The notes under the pieces were generated by a model, which worked only from the letters and a program-made list of their open reading frames with translations, had not been told where the DNA came from and made no database searches. Below, in pieces: positions 1-9,223 of a stretch of 64,000 nt of DNA. Source of the DNA: Bacteroidota bacterium (GTDB taxonomy: Bacteria > Bacteroidota > Bacteroidia > Bacteroidales > NBLH01); the NCBI GenBank assembly GCA_025361565.1, contig JANYKN010000140.1, positions 124,001-188,000 of the forward strand, read 5' to 3'. The stretch's first letter is position 1; every line of letters starts with the position of its first letter. The translations under genes were made by a program, and so were the position numbers.

Positions 1-329
1 CCGCTCAATTGGTTAAAGAAATTTCGGCAGCAAGCGCGGAACAAAATCAAAGCTCTGCCCAAATAGCCAAAGCAATTGACCAACTATCAACGGTGACACA
101 ACAAAACTCCGCTTCATCAGAAGAAATGAGCAGCAGCAGCGAAGAATTAGCAAGCCAGGCAGAAGTGCTCAAAGAAGCGATTATGTTTTTCAAGCTCGAC
201 AGGAGCAGCTTTATTGAATCAACAAAAGGAAATCAAATTGAAACGCCGATAATCACAAAAGTAAAAAGTAAAAAGTCAATCATAGACCTTGATTTATCTG
301 ATAAAGACAATGAATTTGAAAACTTCTAG
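1..329 (+). CDS. Methyl-accepting chemotaxis protein, C-terminal fragment (5' end outside window)
   Basis: This is the last ~108 codons of a chemoreceptor. The reading frame is open through the left edge, so the sensor, HAMP and hairpin-tip regions lie outside the window. The visible part is the descending arm of the cytoplasmic coiled coil (SAEQNQSSAQIAKAIDQL and the Ser/Glu-rich SASSEEMSSSSEELASQAE, a typical methylation-helix composition). A flexible ~45-residue tail follows, ending in EFENF. The segment is very similar to the end of the complete MCP at 930-2951, so the two are paralogues flanking one CheW gene. The terminal F-x-x-F fits the aromatic-x-x-aromatic pattern of CheR/CheB tethering pentapeptides. 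Family assignment is firm; the ligand cannot be inferred. Confidence 0.93.
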   Translation, partial: AQLVKEISAASAEQNQSSAQIAKAIDQLSTVTQQNSASSEEMSSSSEELASQAEVLKEAIMFFKLDRSSFIESTKGNQIETPIITKVKSKKSIIDLDLSDKDNEFENF

Positions 330-429
330 TTGAGCCAAAGTTAATGTATAGATGTTTTTATAAACAAACTTTTTTGCATAAGCGAACGCTTTTGCCAACG
401 TTGAAAAAAATAATTAAAACATAAAAGAG

Positions 430-918
430 ATGGAAACTTATTTAACATTTTTACTTGAAAATGAAAAGTTTGCGGTACCCGTAGCCAATGTTCTTGAAGT
501 GTTGCTAAAACAACAAATCACGCCCGTGCCTAAAACAGCATCACATATTTTGGGAATCATCAATTTCAGAGGTGATATTCTACCGGTTATTGATACCCGG
601 CAAAAATTCAACTTATCAATAGCTGATAATAATGAAAAACATGTGGTTATTGTGTTTGAAATTCAAAATAGTGATGGAACAAAAAACATGATTTCTGCTA
701 CTGCCGATGCTGTTAAGGATGTAATTGAAATAAAAGATCAGGAAATAAAACAGGTTCCGGAATTGGGATTGAATTTCGATAACCGCTTTATATCCGGAGC
801 AATTTACCGAAACGACCATTTTATTCTTTTACTCGATATTCAAAAGGTTTTTTCTGCTGCTGATTTGGCAAGTATACAACAAATCAATTTAAGTAACAAT
901 CAATCTTTAAACATTTAA
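430..918 (+). CDS. cheW: Chemotaxis coupling protein CheW
   Basis: The 162-residue product has the length and layout of a single CheW domain, which bridges MCPs to the CheA kinase in the cytoplasm. Visible hallmarks are the N-terminal strand ETYLTFLLENEKFAVPVANV, the segment ILGIINFRGDILPVIDTR (the family's G-x-x-N-x-R-G-x-x-x-P-V-x-D core, including the conserved Arg), and the C-terminal strand DHFILLLDIQKVFS. It lies between two MCP genes, 11 bp before the second, so the three are probably co-transcribed. No CheA, CheR, CheB or CheY is seen here, and the coupling partners must be elsewhere. Confidence 0.95.
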   Translation: METYLTFLLENEKFAVPVANVLEVLLKQQITPVPKTASHILGIINFRGDILPVIDTRQKFNLSIADNNEKHVVIVFEIQNSDGTKNMISATADAVKDVIEIKDQEIKQVPELGLNFDNRFISGAIYRNDHFILLLDIQKVFSAADLASIQQINLSNNQSLNI

Positions 919-929
919 AAGATAAGAAT

Positions 930-2951
930 ATGAAAGCAAAATCATTCTCAACCCGGATCATTCTTTCTTCCGCAGTAGTCTTTGTTGTTTGTTTGTCAAT
1001 TATTATTGGCTACAATGCTAAGTCGCGCCTTAATGAAGAAACTGAAATAGCCCTCAAAAATTCGGCTTTAATAACTGAAAATTTGATTAACGATATTACA
1101 AAAAATATTGACTATACTTTTGATGTTATGCGGGTTCAAAACAATCATCTTATTGTTACAAAAAATAAAATTGACCGAAATACTGTAAACGAAATACTTA
1201 CAACTTCGTTGAAAAGTAATCCCGATTTTTTTGGAACCTATACACTTTGGGAACCAAATGCATTTGATGGAAAAGATAAAGACTATATAAACCAGGCAGG
1301 CTACGATAAAACCGGACGTTTCATTCCCTATTGGACAAGAAAAAGTGCCGATGAATTGAGATTGGATGCTTTAACAGATTATGAAACAGAAGGCACGGGC
1401 GATTATTATCAAAAACCCAAAAAGACAAAAAAAGAATGTATTATTGATCCTTACTATTACACGGTTGGAGATAGAAGTGTACTCATGATTTCCATTGTTT
1501 CACCAATTATGATAAATGGAGAATTTCAAGGTATTTCAGGTGTAGATTATGAAGTAGGATTTGTTCAAAATGAATTGCTTTCACTTCAAAAGAAAATTTA
1601 TGATGGCAAATCAAACATCGAAATTTTTTCAAACCAGGGGAAAATAGTTGGAAGCACAATTTTAGCCGATTCTGTAGGTAAAAGTATTGTGGATTTGGAA
1701 TTTGAGAATGCTGAAGGAATGATAAAAAAAATCCAACGCGGAAAATCTGAAACCAAAGTAATTGGCGACAATCTGGTAATCACCAAATCGTTTCGTTTTG
1801 GAAAAACAGACACACCATGGCAAGTACGCATCACAATACCTTATTCCGAAATTATCAAACAAGGCAAAGACGCAATTATGTATTCGGTAATTACAGGAAT
1901 TTTTCTTCTCATTATTGGACTCCTAATTATATTTATACTGGTTAGGCGTTTAACAAAGCCACTTAATCAATTGGTTGAATCTGCCAATAAAATTGCTCTG
2001 GGCGATTTGACCGGTAAAATTACAATATTGCGAAACGACGAAATAGGCTTACTCGGTAATTCTTTTAATAAAATGATTGATAAATTAAAGGAAATTATAA
2101 CAGTAGTAATTGAAAGTGCCAATAGTTTAACTGTTGGAACATCACAAATAGCAACAAGTTCGCAGCAAATAGCACAAGGGGCAACAGAGCAGGCAGCATC
2201 AGCAGAAGAAGTATCCGCTTCGATAGAACAAATGACTTCAAATATTGAGCAGAATAGCGAAAATGCACTTCAAACAGAAAGAATTTCGCGCGAAGGTGCA
2301 ATTGGGATTATGGAAGTTGCTACTGCTGCGCAAAAAAGTGTAGAAGCCATTAAAAAAATTGCCGATAAAATTACGGTTGTTAACGAAATTGCCGAAAAAA
2401 CAGATATCCTTGCCATTAATGCTGCCATTGAAGCAGCACGAGCCGGGGAACACGGAAAAGGCTTTGCAGTAGTTGCTGCCGAAGTTCGTAAACTTGCCGA
2501 AATAAGCCAAACAGCAGCAAAAGAAATCAATGAACTTTCAAAATTAAACCTTCAGCTCACTATGGATGCAGGTGAATTAATGGGTAAAATTATACCAAAT
2601 ATCCAAAAAACTGCTCAATTGGTTGGTGAGATTTCTGCATCGAGCGCAGAACAAAATTTAGGAGCCCAACAAATCGCCAAAGCGGTTGATCAACTTTCAA
2701 CTGTAACACAACAAAACTCTGCCTCATCCGAAGAATTAAGCAGCAGCAGCGAAGAGCTTGCAAGCCAGGCTGAAGTGTTAAAAGATACCATTATGTTCTT
2801 TAAAATTGAACAAATGGATTATAATACGATTATGAATGTAAAAAAACAAGGAGAAATTCAAAAAAATAATGTAGTTCCTCAAAAAAAATCAACTGTGACA
2901 ATCAATTTGGATGATAAAGACACCAAAGTTGATGAGTTTGAAAATTTTTAA
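930..2951 (+). CDS. Methyl-accepting chemotaxis protein with periplasmic Cache domain
   Basis: The complete 673-residue transmembrane chemoreceptor has an N-terminal membrane helix at ~8-27, then a large periplasmic dCache-like sensor (~30-305; segments FFGTYTLWEPNAFDG and GISGVDYEVGF). A second membrane helix is at ~313-337 (IITGIFLLI-type) and HAMP at ~338-390 (RRLTKPLNQLVESANKIALGDL). The long cytoplasmic coiled coil contains the conserved hairpin tip (EIAEKTDILAINAAIEAARA, then GEHGKGFAVVAAEVRKLAE). It follows cheW by 11 bp. The C terminus carries a flexible linker ending DEFENF, like the partial MCP upstream. The Cache domain suggests small-molecule sensing, but the ligand is unknown. 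A following STAS-like gene could be part of the same region. Confidence 0.95.
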   Translation: MKAKSFSTRIILSSAVVFVVCLSIIIGYNAKSRLNEETEIALKNSALITENLINDITKNIDYTFDVMRVQNNHLIVTKNKIDRNTVNEILTTSLKSNPDFFGTYTLWEPNAFDGKDKDYINQAGYDKTGRFIPYWTRKSADELRLDALTDYETEGTGDYYQKPKKTKKECIIDPYYYTVGDRSVLMISIVSPIMINGEFQGISGVDYEVGFVQNELLSLQKKIYDGKSNIEIFSNQGKIVGSTILADSVGKSIVDLEFENAEGMIKKIQRGKSETKVIGDNLVITKSFRFGKTDTPWQVRITIPYSEIIKQGKDAIMYSVITGIFLLIIGLLIIFILVRRLTKPLNQLVESANKIALGDLTGKITILRNDEIGLLGNSFNKMIDKLKEIITVVIESANSLTVGTSQIATSSQQIAQGATEQAASAEEVSASIEQMTSNIEQNSENALQTERISREGAIGIMEVATAAQKSVEAIKKIADKITVVNEIAEKTDILAINAAIEAARAGEHGKGFAVVAAEVRKLAEISQTAAKEINELSKLNLQLTMDAGELMGKIIPNIQKTAQLVGEISASSAEQNLGAQQIAKAVDQLSTVTQQNSASSEELSSSSEELASQAEVLKDTIMFFKIEQMDYNTIMNVKKQGEIQKNNVVPQKKSTVTINLDDKDTKVDEFENF

Positions 2952-3062
2952 TTCTAAATAAGCATTACCAATAATCTGGAATACCATCATAAATTTATAA
3001 TTAATAGCAAGGGAATGCTGAAAACCTAAAAAAGAGTAAGCAATAATTAATTCATTCATATT

Positions 3063-3458
3063 ATGTATAAAATTGAGAGACGTCCATCTGGTTACATTTT
3101 AACTTTCGCAGGACTTATAGAAGCTGCAGAGATGCAAAAATGGCACGATGATTCCGAAAGTAAATTAATGACAGAAACAAGCAATTCTTTTGGTGTAATT
3201 ATCGATATGAAAGATTTGAAACCACTAGGTGCAGAAGCCAGGATTATTATGGTTGAAGGGCAGAAATTGTATAAAAATAAAGGAATGAAAAGATCTGCTG
3301 TTATTTTAAATAGTGCCGAAGTTTGTAAACAATTCAAAAATCTTGCTGTACAATCCGGCATTTATTTAACTGAAAGATATATAGATGCTTCGCAAAAAAA
3401 AAATGCAACAGAAATTGCTATAAATTGGGTTAAAGATGCTATCGATCCAGACAAATAA
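3063..3458 (+). CDS. STAS/SpoIIAA-like protein
   Basis: The 131-residue cytoplasmic protein has an alternating beta-alpha pattern of the STAS/SpoIIAA-like type: YKIERRPSGYILTFAG at the N terminus, the central strand FGVIIDMKDLKPLG, then helix, the strand KRSAVILNSAE, and a C-terminal helix (ATEIAINWVKDAI). Proteins of this kind are common in Bacteroidota and are usually annotated STAS/SEC14 domain. It begins 111 bp after the MCP and is followed by a strong bidirectional terminator. No Ser for phosphorylation in the classical anti-sigma-antagonist position can be confidently identified. A role tied to the chemoreceptor cassette is only suggested by adjacency. Confidence 0.6.
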   Translation: MYKIERRPSGYILTFAGLIEAAEMQKWHDDSESKLMTETSNSFGVIIDMKDLKPLGAEARIIMVEGQKLYKNKGMKRSAVILNSAEVCKQFKNLAVQSGIYLTERYIDASQKKNATEIAINWVKDAIDPDK

Positions 3459-3494
3459 CAATTTTAAAATTTTTCCCAGCTACTGTTTCTCATA

Positions 3495-3532
3495 AAAAAC
3501 ATCAGTCTTGCTTTGTAAGTACTGATGTTTTT
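3495..3532. terminator. Bidirectional rho-independent terminator
   Basis: A perfect 12-bp stem (AAAAACATCAGT / ACTGATGTTTTT) with a 14-nt loop has an A-tract on one side and a T-tract on the other. It sits between the convergent STAS-like gene (ends 3458) and the AraC gene (ends 3577), so it can serve both strands. Confidence 0.85.
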
Positions 3533-3576
3533 CTATTTCGATGATCTTTTTGAATTTCTTATTGTTTTTAGAATCT

Positions 3577-4476
3577 TTAAACTGGTTTAAATCTCATCCT
3601 ATACTTTAATGGAGTAACACCCATTGATTTCTTAAATTTGCGTGAGAAATAATTGTATTCATTAAATCCCGACTTATAGGCAATATCCGTGATTTGAAAG
3701 TCAGTTTCCCGTAGAAAAAATTTTGATTTTTGCAGACGAATATGGATTAAAAAGTCAATTGGCGATTGACCTGTGGCTTTTTTAAATACGCGCTGAAAAT
3801 TTCGGAGCGACATATGTGACATTTCAGCCAACTGATCCAAATTATTCTCATCGCAAAAATTATTTTCGAGATGTTCAATCACGGAACCTATGCGTATCAA
3901 CGAAATAGCTTCGCGCGATTTAAGATTCGAATATGCCCTTGAAAGGTACACAATCAACTCTTCGAGCTTGTTTTTGATTACAATTTCATATCCAAGCTCC
4001 TTTGATTTTTGTTCCAAAAACATGGTGTTTATCACAAATTCAATCTTGGCCAAATCGCTTCGATTTAAGCGTAGAAGATGATTAAAGTGGTGATTTTTAC
4101 GATATTGAGGTTCCAGAATAAAAAGTGCATTGTAGCCTGGAATTGTTTTAAACGTTGAAATATCAAGCATTTTTGAATCCGCCTTGGTATCAAACATTAC
4201 ATTTACAATTTCAAGATCTTTGGCATCTTTAAAAGCATGTGACTGAAAACCTTGCAGCACAAAAATATCGCCCGCTGAAACAAAATATTCATTACCTTCG
4301 ACAAGATGCGAACTGTTGCCTTTAATGATGATGATTATTTCGGTGAAATCATGGTAATGCAATGTTTCAGTAAGGTCATAATCATGACTGATACCTAGCT
4401 TCTTGTTCACTTTGCAAATAGAAATTGGCAATTTCCCTTTATCAAAATAGTTTATACCAAGTGCTTTTTCAATCAT
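3577..4476 (-). CDS. AraC-family transcriptional regulator with cupin sensor domain
   Basis: The 299-residue protein has an N-terminal cupin-like ligand domain (~30-110; LHYHDFTEIIIIIKGNSSH and GDIFVLQGFQSHAF) and a C-terminal AraC/XylS double helix-turn-helix (~200-297; LAEMSHMSLRNFQRVFKKATG, then DIAYKSGFNEYNYFSRKFKKSMG). It lies downstream of the xylB-xylA-symporter genes on the same strand, with a 114-bp gap after the symporter. It is therefore the obvious candidate regulator of xylose uptake and breakdown. AraC/XylR-like control is inference: many Bacteroidota use other regulators for xylose, and the operator near xylB is an inverted repeat, whereas AraC proteins more often bind direct repeats. 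Confidence 0.88.
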   Translation of the reverse strand: MIEKALGINYFDKGKLPISICKVNKKLGISHDYDLTETLHYHDFTEIIIIIKGNSSHLVEGNEYFVSAGDIFVLQGFQSHAFKDAKDLEIVNVMFDTKADSKMLDISTFKTIPGYNALFILEPQYRKNHHFNHLLRLNRSDLAKIEFVINTMFLEQKSKELGYEIVIKNKLEELIVYLSRAYSNLKSREAISLIRIGSVIEHLENNFCDENNLDQLAEMSHMSLRNFQRVFKKATGQSPIDFLIHIRLQKSKFFLRETDFQITDIAYKSGFNEYNYFSRKFKKSMGVTPLKYRMRFKPV

Positions 4477-4590
4477 TGCTTTTCTACAAAATAATTGCTC
4501 TATTCTTTAACAATTCATAAGCGAATCGATTGTTCAAACTTATCAATATTAAATTGAATAAACAACATTTCGTAGAAAAGCAACCAATGC

Positions 4591-6252
4591 TTATTTTTTC
4601 CAAAGATTCTCCATTTCTTCGAGGGTTTTGCCTTTGGTTTCGGGTACAAGTTTCCAAATAAACCAGGCTGCCAGAATGCTCATAAAACCATATATCCAGT
4701 ACGAAAATCCATGGTTGAATTTTTCGGTGAGCCATAAATTATCGTTCATAACTGGAAAAGTCCATGAAATAATCAAGTTGGCAATCCATTGTGCGGCAAC
4801 AGCTATTGACATTGCGCCCCTGATGCTGTTTGGGAATATTTCGGAAAGCAATACCCAAGTTACAGGCCCCCAGCTCATTGCAAAACCAGCGGTGTAGGTA
4901 AGCATAAAAATCAAAGCCATTAATCCCAAATGCTGGGTATAAAACGACAATCCCAAAGCAAACATGCTGACTGCCATTGCCAAAGCACCAATTATCATCA
5001 ATGGTTTCCGTCCAAACCTATCAACGGAGAATATGGCAACTACAGTGAAAATCAAATTAATAGCGCCTACAATGATGGTTTGAAGAAGTGAACTATCGGT
5101 GCTTGAACCCATATTGCGAAAAATATTCCCGGCATAATAAAGCACCACGTTGATGCCAACGAATTGTTGAAAAACAGACAACATTATACCAATAAAAATC
5201 ACAAAAAAACCGTATGAAAGCCAAGGAGCACTTTTTTCGTGCAAGGTATCTTTGATTTCTTTTAAAACAATGGGTGCATTTTCTTCGCCAACTATCTTTT
5301 TCAATACAACCATGGCTTCATTTTCCCTTGAATTTTGAACCAAAAAACGAGGCGTTTCAGGAACAAAGAAAAGTAGAACCAGGAATATTACAGACGGTAT
5401 GGCACCACTGAAAAACATCCACCTCCAGCCTTCCGTAACCAGCCATTGTTCATTTCCGGATTTGGCAATAAAATAGTTCACAAAATAGATAACCAACATA
5501 CCAAAGATGATTGCAAATTGATTCCACGAAACGAGTTTACCTCGAATACCGGCAGGTGCAATTTCGGCAATATACATAGGCGAAATCATCGAAGCAATTC
5601 CAACACCGATGCCACCAATTATCCTATAAATGGCAAATGAAAAAACATCCTGTACGCCAAAGAAATTCAAAGCTTCAGGTTTCCATGCCCCAACAGCGGA
5701 AAGTGTAAATGCAATAGCCGAAATAATCAAGCCTTTTTTTCTTCCCAATGATTTGGAAATAAAACCTGCCGAAGCGCCACCTATGATGCAACCTATTAAT
5801 GCACTGGAAATTACCAATCCTTTTATCGAATCGACAAAATCTTTAAGCTTATCGGCTTCATCAATTAATGGTATAGATCCTTTTAAATAATTGAAGATAA
5901 AAAAACTTAACACGACCAATGTTATACTGCTGATTATCAATCCTTTTTTTGTACCTATAAGCTTGAATATCTGACTTAAAAGTACAATTGCAACAATATA
6001 AAAGACGATGGCAACAAATATCCTGAACTGAGTGATTACTGAAAGGGCATATTCATATTGGGCTGGATCAGTTATTCTGGCAATGAAAAACTCAACTAGA
6101 GATTTTTCAGCGCCATTTACTACCGCGGTATCATATCCGAATAAAAGGCCTCCAAGCGTAGCTACCAAGGTCAATGCCATGATATACCGTGGATTAGCTT
6201 TAATCGACAGGTTCACTGGGGTGTTTTTGGTTGAAGTATCAATAAATGACAT
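4591..6252 (-). CDS. xylE: XylE-type sugar:H+ symporter (MFS sugar porter), with extra N-terminal segment
   Basis: This 553-residue integral membrane transporter of the MFS sugar porter family probably brings D-xylose into the cytoplasm for XylA. Family motifs are clear: GGLLFGYDTAVVNGA in TM1, GRKKGLI in the TM2-TM3 loop, RIIGGIGVGIASMISPMYIAE, VPETPRFL, QQFVGINVVLYYAG, DRFGRKPL and VPETKGKTLEE at the C terminus. It is ~60 residues longer than E. coli XylE (491). Between TM1 and the usual TM2 (SSALIGCIIGGASAGF) there are ~100 residues containing two further hydrophobic stretches (IFVAIVFYIVAIVLLSQIF and LIISSITLVVLSFFIF), so 14 membrane segments are predicted. The gene lies 127 bp downstream of xylA, with a hairpin repeat in the gap. 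Confidence 0.88.
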   Translation of the reverse strand: MSFIDTSTKNTPVNLSIKANPRYIMALTLVATLGGLLFGYDTAVVNGAEKSLVEFFIARITDPAQYEYALSVITQFRIFVAIVFYIVAIVLLSQIFKLIGTKKGLIISSITLVVLSFFIFNYLKGSIPLIDEADKLKDFVDSIKGLVISSALIGCIIGGASAGFISKSLGRKKGLIISAIAFTLSAVGAWKPEALNFFGVQDVFSFAIYRIIGGIGVGIASMISPMYIAEIAPAGIRGKLVSWNQFAIIFGMLVIYFVNYFIAKSGNEQWLVTEGWRWMFFSGAIPSVIFLVLLFFVPETPRFLVQNSRENEAMVVLKKIVGEENAPIVLKEIKDTLHEKSAPWLSYGFFVIFIGIMLSVFQQFVGINVVLYYAGNIFRNMGSSTDSSLLQTIIVGAINLIFTVVAIFSVDRFGRKPLMIIGALAMAVSMFALGLSFYTQHLGLMALIFMLTYTAGFAMSWGPVTWVLLSEIFPNSIRGAMSIAVAAQWIANLIISWTFPVMNDNLWLTEKFNHGFSYWIYGFMSILAAWFIWKLVPETKGKTLEEMENLWKK

Positions 6253-6295
6253 AGTTTGGAAGATTTATAAATTTATAATTTAGGTTTGGATAACG

Positions 6296-6377
6296 TTTCG
6301 ACAACCTTTCGACTTCGCTCAAGGTACGTCCCAGGTCCAGATTTTATTTGCTGGACACTGAGCCTGCCGAAGTGTTT
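6296..6377. repeat. Interspersed hairpin repeat (TTCGAC...GAGCCTGCCGAAG type)
   Basis: This imperfect inverted repeat occupies most of the gap between the symporter and xylA. One arm reads TTTCGACTTCGCTCAAGG...GGTCCAG and the other CTGGACACTGAGCCTGCCGAAG. A related sequence (GAGCCTGGTCGAAG ... TTCGACAAGCG) lies inside the MITE-like element at 48.1 kb. Elements with a TTCGAC/GTCGAA core and GAGCCTG are frequently dispersed in Bacteroidota genomes. In the xyl transcript it would fold into a long stem and could modulate read-through or mRNA stability. Confidence 0.6.
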
Positions 6378-6379
6378 AA

Positions 6380-7696
6380 TTAAATGAACTGATTGATTAC
6401 CTGTTCATATAATTCCTGTTTTCCGCTTGTCCGTTTTGGTTCGCCATTGGCAATGGCAAATTCGCGAAGGTCCTCAAGTGTGAGATTTCCTTTTTCGAAC
6501 TCGGCGCCTTTACCTGAATCAAAAGAATTATACCTGTCTTTTTTCCATTTTGGAAGCTCGGATTTGGTCAATATATCGTTTGCAATTACCAAAGCCCGGG
6601 CAACAATATCCATGGCCGAAATATGGGCAATAAATATATCTTCGGCATCGGTAGAATTTCTACGAATTTTTGCATCAAAATTAATACCACCGCTTGTAAA
6701 ACCGCCATTTCCCAAAATAACAAGCATGGCTTCAACAGTTTCATAAATGCTCAACGGGAATTGATCGGTATCCCAACCATTTTGAACATCGCCACGGTTT
6801 GCATCAATGCTTCCAAGCAAACCTGCATCAACAGCGCATTGCAATTCATGTTCGAAAGTGTGCCCGGCCAAAGTAGCGTGGTTTACTTCAATGTTCAATT
6901 TAAAATCTTTGTCTAAATTATTATGACGTAAAAATCCGATAACTGTTTCTGTATCAAAATCATATTGGTGCTTGGTGGGTTCCATAGGTTTTGGTTCAAT
7001 CAAAAAAGTTCCTTTGAAACCTTTTTTACGAGCATAATCCCTGGCCATGGTTAAAAATTTGGCCAAATGTTCCTTTTCGCGCTTCATGTTGGTATTTAAA
7101 AGCGACATATAACCTTCGCGGCCACCCCAGAAAACGTAATTTTCGCCGCCCAATTCAATGGTAGCATCAATGGCATTTTTAACTTGGGTTGCAGCACAAC
7201 TCAACGCATGAAAATCGGGGTTGGTAGATGCTCCGTTCATGTATCGTGGGTTTGAAAACACGTTTGCTGTTCCCCAAAGCAATTTGATACCGGTTTCAGC
7301 CTGTTTTTGTTTGGCGTAGGCAACTATTTCTTTCAAGCGGCTTTCGGATTCTTCTATTGTTGAAGCCTCATCAACCAAATCGAAATCGTGAAAACAATAA
7401 AATGGCGCACCAATTTTGGATATAAATTCAAATGCATAATCCATTTTTGCTTTTGCCCTTTCTATCGGGTCGCTGATGTTTGCAAAAGGATAAATTTGAG
7501 TTCCGGGGCCAAAAGGATCAGAACCATTTCCGCAGAAGCTGTGCCAGTAGGCGATTGCAAACCGCAAATGATCTTTCATCGATTTACCATTTATCAGCTG
7601 ATTTTCGTTATACCATTTGAAAGACAATGGATTATTTGATTCGCGGCCTTCAAATTTTATTTTTCCAATGTTTTGGAAATAAGATTGTTTGCTCAT
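6380..7696 (-). CDS. xylA: Xylose isomerase
   Basis: The 438-residue enzyme interconverts D-xylose and D-xylulose in the cytoplasm. Its length is standard for class II xylose isomerases. Signatures include [12 protein letters not shown] (catalytic His/Asp region), [30 protein letters not shown] (metal-binding Glu with the conserved Lys), [19 protein letters not shown] and [20 protein letters not shown] (metal-binding Asp/His cluster). The start [10 protein letters not shown] matches the family N terminus. It lies 20 bp downstream of xylB on the same strand, and the symporter follows. Assignment is near certain. Confidence 0.98.
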   Translation of the reverse strand: MSKQSYFQNIGKIKFEGRESNNPLSFKWYNENQLINGKSMKDHLRFAIAYWHSFCGNGSDPFGPGTQIYPFANISDPIERAKAKMDYAFEFISKIGAPFYCFHDFDLVDEASTIEESESRLKEIVAYAKQKQAETGIKLLWGTANVFSNPRYMNGASTNPDFHALSCAATQVKNAIDATIELGGENYVFWGGREGYMSLLNTNMKREKEHLAKFLTMARDYARKKGFKGTFLIEPKPMEPTKHQYDFDTETVIGFLRHNNLDKDFKLNIEVNHATLAGHTFEHELQCAVDAGLLGSIDANRGDVQNGWDTDQFPLSIYETVEAMLVILGNGGFTSGGINFDAKIRRNSTDAEDIFIAHISAMDIVARALVIANDILTKSELPKWKKDRYNSFDSGKGAEFEKGNLTLEDLREFAIANGEPKRTSGKQELYEQVINQFI

Positions 7697-7716
7697 ATTT
7701 ATTATTTTTTAAATGA

Positions 7717-9183
7717 TTAAAGATGTTTTTCCCAATTTGTATATAATTCCTGATAATTTGCATATAATTCCTTTACTGGTTTTGTTTCGCCAATAAGCGT
7801 TAACCCAATAAAAGCCTCCTGATCATTTTTAAAGATTCCTGCTCCGATTCCCGCTGCCCTTGCTGCACCAATTGAACCATCGGTATTGAAAAGCTGTATC
7901 TCTGCACCACTCAGGTTAGCGAGCGTTTCCCTAAAGATTGGGCTCAAAAAAAGATTTGCGTTGCCGGCTTTGATTGTTTTGATTTTCATCCCCATTTCTT
8001 CCATTATCTTCATTCCATAATAAAATGAAAATGCAATTCCTTCCTGTGCAGCCCGGTATACATGGGCTTTGGTATGAATATTAAATTGCAGGTTATGGAT
8101 TGAGCAACCTTTTTCTTTGTTTTCAAAAATACGTTCTACTCCATTCCCGAATGGCAAAATAAATAAACCATCAGAACCCGGGCTTATCTTGTTAGCTTCC
8201 ATGTTCATTTCGTCGTAAGCAATATCATTGGCCATATTTTTATGCACCCACGAGTTTAAAATTCCTGCACCATTGATGCACAAAAGAATACCATTTCGTC
8301 TGGAATTTTCATGATTGTTAACATGCAAAAAAGTATTTACCCTTGATTTTGGATCATATTTAACTTGATCGCTAACGCCATAAACTACACCTGAAGTTCC
8401 AGCCGTGGCAGCTATTTCGCCAGGTTGCAGCACATTCAACGAAAAAGCATTATTGGGTTGATCTCCAGCACGGTATGTTACTTCAATTCCTTGGGGCAGG
8501 CTTAATTCCAGAGCAATTTCTTGTTTTATTTTGCCTTGTAAAGAAAAAGTTGGAACAATTTCAGGAATAAATTCCGATTTAAAACCGTAATAATCAAGTA
8601 AGAAATCGGCAATTTTATTTTGTTTGAAGTCCCAAAAAATTCCTTCGGAAAGACCGGAAGCGGTAGTTTGAATATTGCCTGTCAGGCGCATGGCAATATA
8701 ATCGCCAGGAAGCATTATTTTATATATTTTACTATAAATTTCGGGTTCGTTTTCTTTTACCCATTTTAATTTTGAAGCTGTAAAGTTGCCTGGTGAATTC
8801 AACAAAGAAGCCAAACATTTTTCTTTGCCAATTTCGTTGAATGCTTTTTCTCCGTATGATGCAGCGCGGCTATCGCACCAGATAATGGAAGGGCGCAAAA
8901 CTTTCTGGTTCTTATCTACCAAAACCAATCCGTGCATTTGGTAGGAAATGCCAATGGCTTTGATTTCCTTTTTATTTACTGATGTTGCAAGTAATTCGTT
9001 GGTGGCATGTTTTAGATAATTCCACCAGTCATCCGGGTTTTGTTCTGCCCATCCTTGTGCGGGTGCATGGATGGTGGCTTCCTGCTTTGGATAACTGCTT
9101 GAATTGATTAATTTTCCGGTGCCAGCATCAATCAAACTCGCTTTAACAGATGAACTGCCAATGTCATAACCCAATAAATACAT
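7717..9183 (-). CDS. xylB: Xylulokinase
   Basis: This FGGY-family sugar kinase phosphorylates D-xylulose to xylulose 5-phosphate, completing entry into the pentose phosphate pathway. The N-terminal phosphate loop LLGYDIGSSSVKASLID is clear, as are WAEQNPDDWW, ISYQMHGLV, GDYIAMRLTG, the C-terminal ATP-binding GEIAATAGTSGVVYGVSD and IKAGNANLFLSPIF. The open frame extends 15 codons further (to 9228), but those residues do not resemble the family. The ATG at 9183 places the glycine-rich motif at the expected distance and lies ~20 bp below a TAACTTTG box, so I choose 9183. First gene of the probable xylB-xylA-symporter operon. Confidence 0.95.
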   Translation of the reverse strand: MYLLGYDIGSSSVKASLIDAGTGKLINSSSYPKQEATIHAPAQGWAEQNPDDWWNYLKHATNELLATSVNKKEIKAIGISYQMHGLVLVDKNQKVLRPSIIWCDSRAASYGEKAFNEIGKEKCLASLLNSPGNFTASKLKWVKENEPEIYSKIYKIMLPGDYIAMRLTGNIQTTASGLSEGIFWDFKQNKIADFLLDYYGFKSEFIPEIVPTFSLQGKIKQEIALELSLPQGIEVTYRAGDQPNNAFSLNVLQPGEIAATAGTSGVVYGVSDQVKYDPKSRVNTFLHVNNHENSRRNGILLCINGAGILNSWVHKNMANDIAYDEMNMEANKISPGSDGLFILPFGNGVERIFENKEKGCSIHNLQFNIHTKAHVYRAAQEGIAFSFYYGMKIMEEMGMKIKTIKAGNANLFLSPIFRETLANLSGAEIQLFNTDGSIGAARAAGIGAGIFKNDQEAFIGLTLIGETKPVKELYANYQELYTNWEKHL

Positions 9184-9207
9184 GCTAATTGATTTTAAAT
9201 TATCATG

Positions 9208-9215
9208 CAAAGTTA
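9208..9215 (-). promoter_or_regulatory. Candidate -7 box of xyl operon
   Basis: On the minus strand this reads TAACTTTG, an exact match to the Bacteroidota TAnnTTTG -7 element. It lies 25 bp upstream of the xylB ATG at 9183, right beside the inverted repeat at 9224-9251. Confidence 0.6.
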
Positions 9216-9223
9216 TGGTCTTA

